Assembly (NCBI GenBank): GCA_937943045.1
Contig: CALEBN010000001.1
Coordinates: 1-15,080 of the forward strand
Source of the DNA: an uncultured Collinsella sp.
GTDB lineage: Bacteria; Actinomycetota; Coriobacteriia; Coriobacteriales; Coriobacteriaceae
Direction: 5' to 3'
DNA: 15,080 bases
This document shows positions 7,906 to 14,005 of the stretch, piece after piece; the stretch's first letter is position 1; each line of letters opens with the position of its first letter. The notes under the pieces were generated by a model that saw only the letters and a program-made list of their open reading frames with translations, was not told where the DNA came from and ran no database searches. Position numbers and translations under genes: made by a program.

Positions 7906-8936
7906 ATAAATTTTTGTTTGACCGTGCTGCGCAGATTGCCACTCAGGCCAATCTGCCCTGGGCCGAGTTGGACGGTAAGACCGTTTTGGTGACAGGATCA
8001 ACGGGTCTCATAGGCTCTCAGATCGTGAGGACTCTGCTCTCTAGAAACGATTGCGTTGATGCCGGCATCAGCGTGGTTCTGCCCGTTCGAAATATTAAAA
8101 AAGCGCAGGCTCTGTTTGGCGACCGAAATGACGTTTCAGTTCTGGAGTGGTCGCTTGGCGATGAGCTTGCGGGTTCCGAGCGCGTGGATTATGTAGTCCA
8201 TGCTGCCTGCGGAACATCAAGCAAGAGCTTCCTCGAGACTCCCGCCACGACGATTATGCAGATTGTTCATGGCGGGGAGGCTGTACTGAGGTACGCTTAC
8301 TCTGTAGATGCGAAGAAGGTTCTGTTCCTCTCTACTATGGAGGTTTACGGCGAGGTCGAAGGTGTGGCTACTGAGGATAACCTTGGTAAACTGGACCCCA
8401 TGGTCGTTCGTAACAGCTATCCCGAGGCAAAACGTCTTGTCGAGTGCCTGTGTGCTTCGTATGCCACTGAGCACGGTGTCCCTTCGGTTGTTATGCGTTT
8501 GGCTCAGACGTTTGGCGAGGGTGTCCATCCCGACGACATGCGAGTGTTTGCCGATTTCGGTCGTCATGCCATTGACGGCAAGGACATCGTCTTGTTGAGT
8601 GATGGCCTTAAGCGCAACGGCTACCTTTCAGTCGACGATTCTGTGCGCGCTATTTTGATTGCACTGGTTAATGGTCAATCGGGAGAAGCGTATAACGCAG
8701 TTAACGAGGATGCGTATTGCAGCATTAGGGAAATGGCGCAGTTGGTTCTTGACCAGTTTGGCGCTGAGGGTACACAGGTCCGCAGAGAGTTTGACCCCGA
8801 GCGCGAGGCGACGTTCAGGAAGGCCTCTGACCTCATGCTCGATTCATCTAAGCTCAAGGCGTTGGGCTGGGAGCCCAACGATTCGCTTTCTGATATGTAC
8901 CGTGCCATGATTGATTGCTGGAGCGTTCATGACTAA
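7893..8936 (+). CDS. Extended SDR, NAD-dependent epimerase/dehydratase family
   Basis: A 347-residue extended short-chain dehydrogenase/reductase. The Rossmann motif 'VTGSTGLIGS' is at 33-42, 'VVHAAC' at 101-106, the catalytic Ser/Thr in 'LFLSTMEVYG' at 144-153, and the Tyr/Lys pair in 'SYPEAKR' at 175-181 (Y176, K180). Relatives are nucleotide-sugar 4,6-dehydratases, epimerases, reductases and decarboxylases. ATG 7893 has GGAG at 7884-7887, five bases upstream, inside the end of the cytidylyltransferase gene. The tight overlap suggests the two act in sequence, with this enzyme changing the polyol/sugar phosphate or the CDP-linked product. It is not a TarJ-type alcohol dehydrogenase, so the chemistry may differ from the classic ribitol route. 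Family sure, substrate not. Confidence 0.82.
   Translation: MAAVDKFLFDRAAQIATQANLPWAELDGKTVLVTGSTGLIGSQIVRTLLSRNDCVDAGISVVLPVRNIKKAQALFGDRNDVSVLEWSLGDELAGSERVDYVVHAACGTSSKSFLETPATTIMQIVHGGEAVLRYAYSVDAKKVLFLSTMEVYGEVEGVATEDNLGKLDPMVVRNSYPEAKRLVECLCASYATEHGVPSVVMRLAQTFGEGVHPDDMRVFADFGRHAIDGKDIVLLSDGLKRNGYLSVDDSVRAILIALVNGQSGEAYNAVNEDAYCSIREMAQLVLDQFGAEGTQVRREFDPEREATFRKASDLMLDSSKLKALGWEPNDSLSDMYRAMIDCWSVHD
8920..8923 (+). promoter_or_regulatory. Ribosome binding site that sets the 8929 start
   Basis: GGAG lies five bases before ATG 8929. An in-frame TTG at 8911 would add six residues but lies upstream of this site and has no comparable site of its own, so ATG 8929 is preferred. The start overlaps the SDR stop codon by 8 bases. 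Confidence 0.6.
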
Positions 8937-9882
8937 CGTGATAGCGCAGAAACCATCCGTCCTTGTGATGATGGCTACATATAACGGCGAGAAATATGTT
9001 GCTGAACAGATCGATAGTATCCTTGCTCAGGAGGGTGTAAACGTTACGTTGCTTATCTCGGATGACGGCTCGAGCGACGCAACTCCTCAGATTTGCTCTG
9101 GCTATGCTCAGCGTATGCCAAATGTTCTGTTTGCTGTTAATGAGAAGAACAAGGGCCTTGCTAGAAACTTTATGGACATGCTTTACGGCAGTGATCCCAT
9201 GGCCTATGACTTCTTTGCATTTTCTGACCAAGACGACTATTGGATGCCTAATAAGCTGTACAGGGCTATTGAGGCTGTTGCGGCGGCTGGTGAAGGTCCG
9301 CATCTTTATTACAGCGACGTATGCAATGTCGACGAACAGCTTAATGGCGGATCAAGAGAGTATGAAGCCTTTGGTCCCTATGCCGATTCGTTTGCCTTGC
9401 TGTTGACTGTAAATTGGGCTTCTGGCTGCACGATGGTATTTAATTCGTCTTTTGCGGCCGTACTTCAGCAATATGCACCTCGAGATTGGCCTCGCATCCA
9501 TGATGGATGGGTTCACTTGGTCGCCCGATCGCTAAATGCTCAAGTTCCCGATCTTAATCATGCCTATATTAAGCGTCGCATTTCTGGTCAAAATCAGGTT
9601 GGCGAGCGTGGATTAAACAGTTTAAGCGTCCATCGCGTTAAGCGCATTGTTAGCTCATTGTTGGAGCCTTCCAAACACGACCTTACTCATGCTGCAGCCC
9701 TGCTGCTCGATGGCTATGCCGAAAGTATGAACGATGAGGACAGGGAGCTTGTGCATCGTTTTGTTAGTGGGCAACGTAGTTTCGCAAGGCGTTTGGGTAT
9801 GATGTTTGACCCTGCGTTTTCACAGCCATTTCCACTTGAAAATCTCATGTTTAAGGGCAAGATGCTTTTAAACATATATTAA
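8929..9882 (+). CDS. GT2 glycosyltransferase, rhamnosyltransferase-like
   Basis: A 317-residue transferase counted from ATG 8929 (323 from the TTG at 8911). 'VMMATYNGEKYVAEQIDS' at 13-30, 'LISDDGSSD' at 42-50 and 'FSDQDDYWMPNK' at 98-109 are the GT2 nucleotide/metal motifs, of the same type as in the gene at 6180; 'SGCTMVFN' and 'HDGWVHL' match the later part of that protein too. The two are paralogous and may add similar sugars, rhamnose being the best guess given the rml genes. The gene overlaps the SDR gene by 8 bases and is the last + strand gene before the inverted licD, which it meets tail to tail with a 4-base overlap. Base composition is intermediate, like the two genes before it and unlike the AT-rich genes at 2409-7169. 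Confidence 0.85.
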   Translation: MTNVIAQKPSVLVMMATYNGEKYVAEQIDSILAQEGVNVTLLISDDGSSDATPQICSGYAQRMPNVLFAVNEKNKGLARNFMDMLYGSDPMAYDFFAFSDQDDYWMPNKLYRAIEAVAAAGEGPHLYYSDVCNVDEQLNGGSREYEAFGPYADSFALLLTVNWASGCTMVFNSSFAAVLQQYAPRDWPRIHDGWVHLVARSLNAQVPDLNHAYIKRRISGQNQVGERGLNSLSVHRVKRIVSSLLEPSKHDLTHAAALLLDGYAESMNDEDRELVHRFVSGQRSFARRLGMMFDPAFSQPFPLENLMFKGKMLLNIY

Positions 9883-10715
9883 TCCTGAGGCAATTTAAGT
9901 TCTTTAACGTAGTGTACTCCCGCTCGACGCTTTTCTTTGGGCGGGAGCTGCATATAATCGCCGTAATGTTTTGTTAAATAGCCATCCCAGTCGGCAAACG
10001 TCTTGTATTGCTTACCCTCAAATTCAATAGGTGTAAGGGCTTGCAGCCTCGCAAGTTCTTCGGTTTCTACCTCAATACTGTAAGCGCCGCCAAAAGGCAT
10101 CGCATAACGGCATGATTCATCTTGATTGTAAGTGCGCATTGCCTTGTCAATTTTACTGATTATCCAGTTTCGGGGAATGAAAAGGCACATTGCCTTTGCT
10201 ACATAATAGGCGGCTTTTTGTATTTCGCTCTTATTTTGTGGAAACTTATATCCGCACTTGACGATATAAAGGTTCTTAAGGAGCGAAACCTTACGATATT
10301 GCTTGACGCGTTCTGACGGATCGTTTGAAACTCGGTCATATGGGAAAATATCAATCCATACGCCCTGCGACATTGCGATATGCGAAGAGTAAATCTCTGA
10401 GTATACCGTTCCATTTTTGCGAATCTTGCCAAAAACAAGGCCACAGCTGGGTTCAGTGCCCATGTCCTGGAACACAAAGCTATTGCGAAGCTCCGTTTTG
10501 CATGCTTTTGCAAAACGGTCGTAGTCTTCTCTGAGCATGCCGACATCTATGTCGTCATCCCAAGGAATAAAGCCTTTATGGCGTGCGGCACCCAAACAAG
10601 TTCCACCCGAGAGAAAGTAGTTGATTCCGTTTGCGTCGCAAATGCGGACAAGCTCATCGAGCATCTCGAGCTCGATGTTCTTGAGTTGTGTTAGCTGCTT
10701 TGGCGTAAATTGCAT
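9879..10715 (-). CDS. licD: LicD-family phosphotransferase
   Basis: A 278-residue protein of the LicD/fukutin family, which transfers phosphocholine or a polyol phosphate from a CDP donor to a glycan. The hallmark block is at residues 36-60: 'SGGTCLGAARHKGF' followed by 'PWDDDIDVGM', whose Asp residues (53-55, 57) bind metal and phosphate. The C-terminal half has the usual 'YAMPFGGAYS' and a 'DWDGYLTKHYGDYMQLPP' ending typical of LicD proteins. It is the only minus-strand gene here. AGAGGA lies just before its ATG. No choline kinase, choline transporter or LicC-type cytidylyltransferase is in the window, but an IspD-like cytidylyltransferase is, so the transferred group may be a polyol phosphate rather than phosphocholine (inference). 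The name licD denotes the family, not proven function. Confidence 0.88.
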   Translation of the reverse strand: MQFTPKQLTQLKNIELEMLDELVRICDANGINYFLSGGTCLGAARHKGFIPWDDDIDVGMLREDYDRFAKACKTELRNSFVFQDMGTEPSCGLVFGKIRKNGTVYSEIYSSHIAMSQGVWIDIFPYDRVSNDPSERVKQYRKVSLLKNLYIVKCGYKFPQNKSEIQKAAYYVAKAMCLFIPRNWIISKIDKAMRTYNQDESCRYAMPFGGAYSIEVETEELARLQALTPIEFEGKQYKTFADWDGYLTKHYGDYMQLPPKEKRRAGVHYVKELKLPQD

Positions 10716-10726
10716 TTAATCCTCTT

Positions 10727-10756
10727 TTGTCTGATTTCGAATCAGAACTCTATAGT
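10727..10756 (+). promoter_or_regulatory. Candidate promoter for the 10811 gene
   Basis: TTGTCT (10727-10732) and TATAGT (10751-10756) are spaced by 18 bases, matching four and five of six positions of the sigma-70 type consensus. Transcription would start near 10763, leaving a leader of about 48 bases before GTG 10811. It lies between the divergent licD gene and the glycosyltransferase, where a promoter is needed at least for licD. On the minus strand, TTAAGC and TATAGA with a 17-base gap are a weaker candidate for licD in the same place. Confidence 0.4.
10730..10746. repeat. Palindrome 1 in the licD / GT2 intergenic region
   Basis: TCTGATT and AATCAGA form a perfect 7-base inverted repeat around a 3-base centre. 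It lies between the candidate -35 and -10 boxes of the + strand promoter, a typical place for an operator. No regulator gene is visible nearby. Confidence 0.6.
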
Positions 10757-10772
10757 AAAAACTACTATAGAG
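10748..10772. repeat. Palindrome 2 in the licD / GT2 intergenic region
   Basis: CTCTATAGTA and TACTATAGAG form a perfect 10-base inverted repeat with a 5-base loop (AAAAC). It starts one base after palindrome 1 and covers the candidate -10 box. There is no T-run on either side, so it is not a standard intrinsic terminator. It could be an operator, an RNA hairpin in the leader, or a recombination site. Confidence 0.65.
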
Positions 10773-10810
10773 CTTAATCTACTTGAATAATCTCTTAACT
10801 AAGGAGCACC

Positions 10811-11863
10811 GTGTCGATTCGTCACACTAATTATCCGCTTGTCAGCATTGTTGTACCTTGCTATAACGCCGAGCTCACAATTGAATCCTGCTTAGACTCT
10901 CTTCTAAGTCAGGGTTTTCAGAGGCTGGAGATAATTTGCGTGAATGACGGCTCTAAAGATAAGACGGCAGATATATTGGATTCGTATCGCTTGCGCTATC
11001 CTGAAGTTATTGTTGTCAATCAAAAAAACTCCGGCGCCTGGCTGGCTCGTTTGTCTGGCATTCAAAAGGCCGAGGGCGACTACATTATGTTTCTAGATAG
11101 TGATGACGTTGCTGTGCCAGGATTTATTGACAAGATGTATGAATTTGCCTCTTCCATTAATTGTGATTTGGCGGTATGTGGATTTAATCGCATTGATGTT
11201 GGTACCGGTAAATTGATGTCTGCTGAGTTTTGCAAGCCTTTGGGATCTTTTTCGCTAAACAAAGATCCGGGTAGATTGCTTCAAATTAATCCCGCTCCAT
11301 GGAATAAGATATATAAAGCTTCGCTTCTAAAGCATAGCCATAGACTCTCTGTTGCTCCGGTGATGCTTGACGACTTGTCTTTACTGCTTCTCGCGCTCTT
11401 ACGGAGTGATGGCCTAATTTCCTATCTTCCAGAGGCCTTGGTCGAGTACAGAGTTCACGGTGACTCGACCATTAATTCGATAAATCCGGGGCAACTCAAA
11501 GACGCAATTGTGGCAATGGCTGAAATTCGCTCTTGTTACAAAGATTGCCGTTCTGTTGAGATGCTTGATGCATTTGATGCGGTTGCTTTTGCACACATTG
11601 TTGTATCGATGTCTTTTCGATTGTTGGGATCTTGTATATCGAACGTAGGCAATGAGATTGACGCTTTAATTGCGGCGGCTGATCGTGAATTTCCTTATTG
11701 GCGCACTTCTCGCTATCTGTCAATATGCTATGGCTGCAAGAATGGCGGAATCTTCTTAAAGGCTTCGCTTGCGTCCACTTTCGTTAAACTTGGACTTTTT
11801 AAGCCCGCTCTATCCGCATATCGATTGTTCAGGAAAGCGATCGGCAAGGATATATCTTGGTAA
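10811..11863 (+). CDS. GT2 family glycosyltransferase
   Basis: A 350-residue transferase. 'LVSIVVPCYNAELTIE' at 10-25, 'IICVNDGSKDKT' at 41-52 and 'IMFLDSDDV' at 92-100 are the GT2 nucleotide and DxD metal motifs; 'PAPWNKIYKASLL' and 'MLDDLSLLL' in the middle fit the acceptor side and the acidic motif common in capsule GT2 enzymes. GTG 10811 has AAGGAG at 10801-10806, four bases upstream, one of the best ribosome sites here. It begins the group downstream of the inverted licD and probably has its own promoter. Donor sugar unknown. A 152-base gap follows (11864-12015), in which I see no gene and no clear terminator. Confidence 0.87.
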   Translation: MSIRHTNYPLVSIVVPCYNAELTIESCLDSLLSQGFQRLEIICVNDGSKDKTADILDSYRLRYPEVIVVNQKNSGAWLARLSGIQKAEGDYIMFLDSDDVAVPGFIDKMYEFASSINCDLAVCGFNRIDVGTGKLMSAEFCKPLGSFSLNKDPGRLLQINPAPWNKIYKASLLKHSHRLSVAPVMLDDLSLLLLALLRSDGLISYLPEALVEYRVHGDSTINSINPGQLKDAIVAMAEIRSCYKDCRSVEMLDAFDAVAFAHIVVSMSFRLLGSCISNVGNEIDALIAAADREFPYWRTSRYLSICYGCKNGGIFLKASLASTFVKLGLFKPALSAYRLFRKAIGKDISW

Positions 11864-12015
11864 ACTGCCGAGGTCGTAACCCTGAAGTTGCGAGTACATT
11901 TTTATCCAAACACCGATTGATGCGCTGTTTTAGGCAGGATTGGCGAGTAGTAAGGTCTAAAGCCCCGTGCTTCGGTATTATATTTGATAGGTCCACGTTG
12001 TTTCGGAAGTGAGCT

Positions 12016-12717
12016 TTGAAGACACTGATTATTATTCCAGCATATAACGAAGAGGAATCCCTTGGGTCTACGGTCAGCAGACTGACCGCTTTTGTTCCCG
12101 ATGCTGATTACTTGGTCGTTAATGATGGCTCCAGCGATGGAACTGTTCAAATTTGCCGTGAAAATGGTTATCCGTTTTTGGATCTGCCCTGCAACCTTGG
12201 ACTTGCCGGCGCATTTCAGGCGGGCATTAAATACGCTTATCGTCATGGTTATGATTGCGCTATTCAGTTTGATGCTGATGGCCAGCATTTGCCGCAGTAT
12301 ATCCATGATCTTGTGCAAGCGCTCCAGACATGTGATATCGCGATCGGTTCGCGATTCGTCGATCAGTCTAAGGGCGGCTCGCTGCGCATGTTTGGTAGCA
12401 ATATCATCCAGGGTGCCATTAAGCTCACGACTGGTCAGGTTATTCACGACCCCACGTCGGGTATGCGTGCTTTTAACAAGCGCATGATTAAGCTTCTCGC
12501 ACTTGGGCTCAACATGGGTCCCGAGCCCGATACTGTTTCATACCTTATTCGTGCCGCCCATGCCAAAGTTGTCGAGGTGCCGGTTCAGATGGCCGAGCGC
12601 GAGGCGGGGGAGAGCTACTTTAACTGGAAGTCGTCCGCCAAGTATATGCTTCGCATGACTTTATCTATTCTGTTTATCCAGTTCTTCCGTAAAAGCTTGG
12701 AGGGCGATGCTGCATGA
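12016..12717 (+). CDS. DPM1-like polyprenyl-phosphate glycosyltransferase (GT2)
   Basis: A 233-residue GT2 enzyme of the dolichol-phosphate-mannose synthase type. 'IIIPAYNEEESL' at 5-16, 'VVNDGSSDGT' at 34-43, 'FDADGQHLP' at 85-93, 'IGSRF' near 113-117 and 'DPTSGMRAFNK' near 145-155 are diagnostic of this branch. It would transfer a sugar from a nucleotide to a polyprenyl phosphate at the inner membrane face, giving a donor that can be flipped and used outside. It lacks the C-terminal membrane helices of some relatives; the next gene, overlapping by 4 bases, encodes a small membrane protein that may provide them. The start is TTG: an in-frame TGA at 12010-12012 rules out a longer protein, the family motif begins at residue 5, and GGAAG at 12005-12009 is a fitting ribosome site. 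Donor sugar unknown. Confidence 0.87.
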   Translation: MKTLIIIPAYNEEESLGSTVSRLTAFVPDADYLVVNDGSSDGTVQICRENGYPFLDLPCNLGLAGAFQAGIKYAYRHGYDCAIQFDADGQHLPQYIHDLVQALQTCDIAIGSRFVDQSKGGSLRMFGSNIIQGAIKLTTGQVIHDPTSGMRAFNKRMIKLLALGLNMGPEPDTVSYLIRAAHAKVVEVPVQMAEREAGESYFNWKSSAKYMLRMTLSILFIQFFRKSLEGDAA

Positions 12718-13079
12718 CGCTGCCGCTTCGTATTACGCTGTTTGCAGCGTCCTTGCTCACGTTTGGTTATATGACCGTTAAGATTCGTGATTCCAAGATG
12801 CGTCTTGAGGATTCTCTGTTCTGGTTTTGCTTTTCGGCCCTGCTGCTGCTTGCCAGTATTTTTCCTCAGGTGTTTTTCTGGCTTTCGAATCTCGTTGGCA
12901 CCATGTCGCCTTCGAACTTCGTGTTTCTATTCTTCATCTTCATTTTGCTTATTGTTTGCTTTAGGTTGAGCGTTCGTCTTTCTCAGCTCGATACGAAGCT
13001 TCGCGAGCTTACCCAGCAGTTGGCGATCGAAAAGCTTGAGCGCCATCAAAATGACGAGCGACATGCGAAAAGAGGCTAA
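12714..13079 (+). CDS. DUF2304 family small membrane protein
   Basis: A 121-residue protein with three likely membrane helices (about 4-22, 34-57 and 67-87) and a charged, coiled-coil-like C-terminal tail (about 88-115). The size, layout and position match DUF2304, a family regularly found next to DPM1-like GT2 genes. Its start overlaps the transferase stop (ATGA), indicating coupled translation. A likely role is anchoring the transferase at the membrane or helping to move its polyprenyl-phosphate-sugar product; the family has no firmly proven function that I know of. The tail overlaps on the antisense strand with a long open frame that I regard as spurious. It is the last gene before the abrupt rise in GC. 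Confidence 0.8.
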   Translation: MTLPLRITLFAASLLTFGYMTVKIRDSKMRLEDSLFWFCFSALLLLASIFPQVFFWLSNLVGTMSPSNFVFLFFIFILLIVCFRLSVRLSQLDTKLRELTQQLAIEKLERHQNDERHAKRG

Positions 13080-13082
13080 TTC

Positions 13083-13982
13083 ATGAAAGGCATCATCCTC
13101 GCCGGCGGGTCCGGCACCCGCCTGTACCCGCTCACACTCGTGACCTCCAAGCAGCTGCTGCCGGTCTACGACAAGCCCATGATCTACTACCCGCTGTCCA
13201 CCCTCATGCTGGCGGGCATCCGTGACATCCTCATTATCTCGACGCCGACGGACCTCCCCAACTTCGAGCGCCTGCTCGGGGACGGCTCGCGCTACGGCGT
13301 GAACCTCTCCTATGCAGAGCAGCCGAGCCCCGACGGCCTGGCGCAGGCCTTCACAATCGGCGAGGACTTTATCGCCGGCGAGCCGTGCGCCCTGGTGCTC
13401 GGCGACAACATCTTCTACGGCAACGGCCTGTCGCGCCACCTGACGCGCGCCGTCCAGAACGCAGAGTCGGGCCGCGCCACGGTCTTCGGCTACCACGTGG
13501 ACGACCCCGAGCGCTTCGGCGTCGTGGAGTTCGACGGCGAGGGGAGGGCCGTCTCCATCGAGGAGAAGCCCGCCGAGCCCAAGAGCTCCTACGCCGTCAC
13601 CGGCCTGTACTTCTACCCGGGCGACGTGTCCTCCCGCGCCGCCGAGGTGAAGCCCTCCGCACGCGGCGAGCTGGAGATCACCACGCTCAACCAGATGTAC
13701 CTGGAGGAGGGGACGCTCTCCGTGGTGACCCTCGGCCGAGGCTACGCGTGGCTGGACACCGGCACCATGGAGAGCCTGCACGAGGCCGCGGAGTTCGTCC
13801 GCGCCGTGGAGCACTCCCAGGACCTGCCGGTCTCGGTCCCCGAGGAGATCGCCTGGGAGAACGGCTGGATCACGACCGAGGGGCTCAAGGAGGCCGCGAA
13901 GGCCTACGGCAAGTCGGTCTACGGCCGGCACCTGAAGAAGGTCGCCGCCGGCGAGATCGTCAACAGCCCGCGCGAGTACTAA
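13083..13982 (+). CDS. rmlA: Glucose-1-phosphate thymidylyltransferase (RmlA)
   Basis: Makes dTDP-glucose from glucose-1-phosphate and dTTP, the first step of dTDP-L-rhamnose synthesis, in the cytoplasm. The 299-residue length is standard. Motifs: 'LAGGSGTRLYPLT' at 6-18, 'SKQLLPVYDKPMIYYPL' at 22-38, 'EQPSPDGLAQAF' at 79-90, 'VLGDNIFYG' at 105-113, 'VEFDGEGR' and 'AWLDTGT' in the C-terminal half. AAAGAGG lies about eight bases before ATG 13083. It starts 3 bases after the DUF2304 gene yet is much richer in GC, so it belongs to the conserved flank by composition. rmlB follows 23 bases later. The usual partners rmlC and rmlD are not in the window and may lie downstream or elsewhere. Also called rfbA. 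Confidence 0.96.
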   Translation: MKGIILAGGSGTRLYPLTLVTSKQLLPVYDKPMIYYPLSTLMLAGIRDILIISTPTDLPNFERLLGDGSRYGVNLSYAEQPSPDGLAQAFTIGEDFIAGEPCALVLGDNIFYGNGLSRHLTRAVQNAESGRATVFGYHVDDPERFGVVEFDGEGRAVSIEEKPAEPKSSYAVTGLYFYPGDVSSRAAEVKPSARGELEITTLNQMYLEEGTLSVVTLGRGYAWLDTGTMESLHEAAEFVRAVEHSQDLPVSVPEEIAWENGWITTEGLKEAAKAYGKSVYGRHLKKVAAGEIVNSPREY

Positions 13983-13992
13983 ACGATTCAAT

Positions 13993-13997
13993 GGGAG
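13993..13997 (+). promoter_or_regulatory. Ribosome binding site that sets the rmlB start
   Basis: GGGAG lies eight bases before ATG 14006. An in-frame ATG at 13991 overlaps this site and has none of its own, so ATG 14006 is preferred for rmlB. Confidence 0.6.
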
Positions 13998-14005
13998 ATA
14001 CAGAT

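Larger units (their letters stand above)
144..13082. other. AT-rich polysaccharide cassette between GC-rich flanks
   Basis: From base 144 to the start of rmlA the sequence is AT-rich to intermediate, whereas both flanks are strongly GC-rich. In the hydrolase frame, 44 of the 47 codons at 3-143 end in G or C, but only 4 of the next 18 do. On the right, the codons of the gene ending at 13079 are mixed, and those of rmlA from 13083 are nearly all GC-ending. The block contains the serotype-type genes (glycosyltransferases, flippase, LicD), while the right flank contains conserved rml genes. The inference is a horizontally exchanged capsule cassette. No transposase, integrase or tRNA lies inside it, so exchange by homologous recombination in the flanks is the likelier route. 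Confidence 0.7.

Noticed and set aside
9917..9947. Hairpin CTCCCGC / GCGGGAG near the licD 3' end as a terminator for the + strand operon
   Set aside because: The stem is 7 bases with a 17-base loop, lies inside licD coding sequence and has no T-run on either strand.
11902..12447. 181-codon minus-strand open frame antisense to the DPM1-like gene
   Set aside because: It overlaps a well-supported GT2 gene, and its translation has no recognisable motif.
12927..13991. 354-codon open frame on the minus strand antisense to rmlA
   Set aside because: It lies opposite a certain rmlA with full motifs; its translation is low-complexity (Leu, Val, Gly, Ala, Asp, Arg) and typical of antisense frames in GC-rich genes.
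13385..14005. Long upstream extension of the rmlB reading frame
   Set aside because: It runs out of frame through rmlA with an Arg-rich, low-complexity translation; the RmlB domain begins right after ATG 14006.
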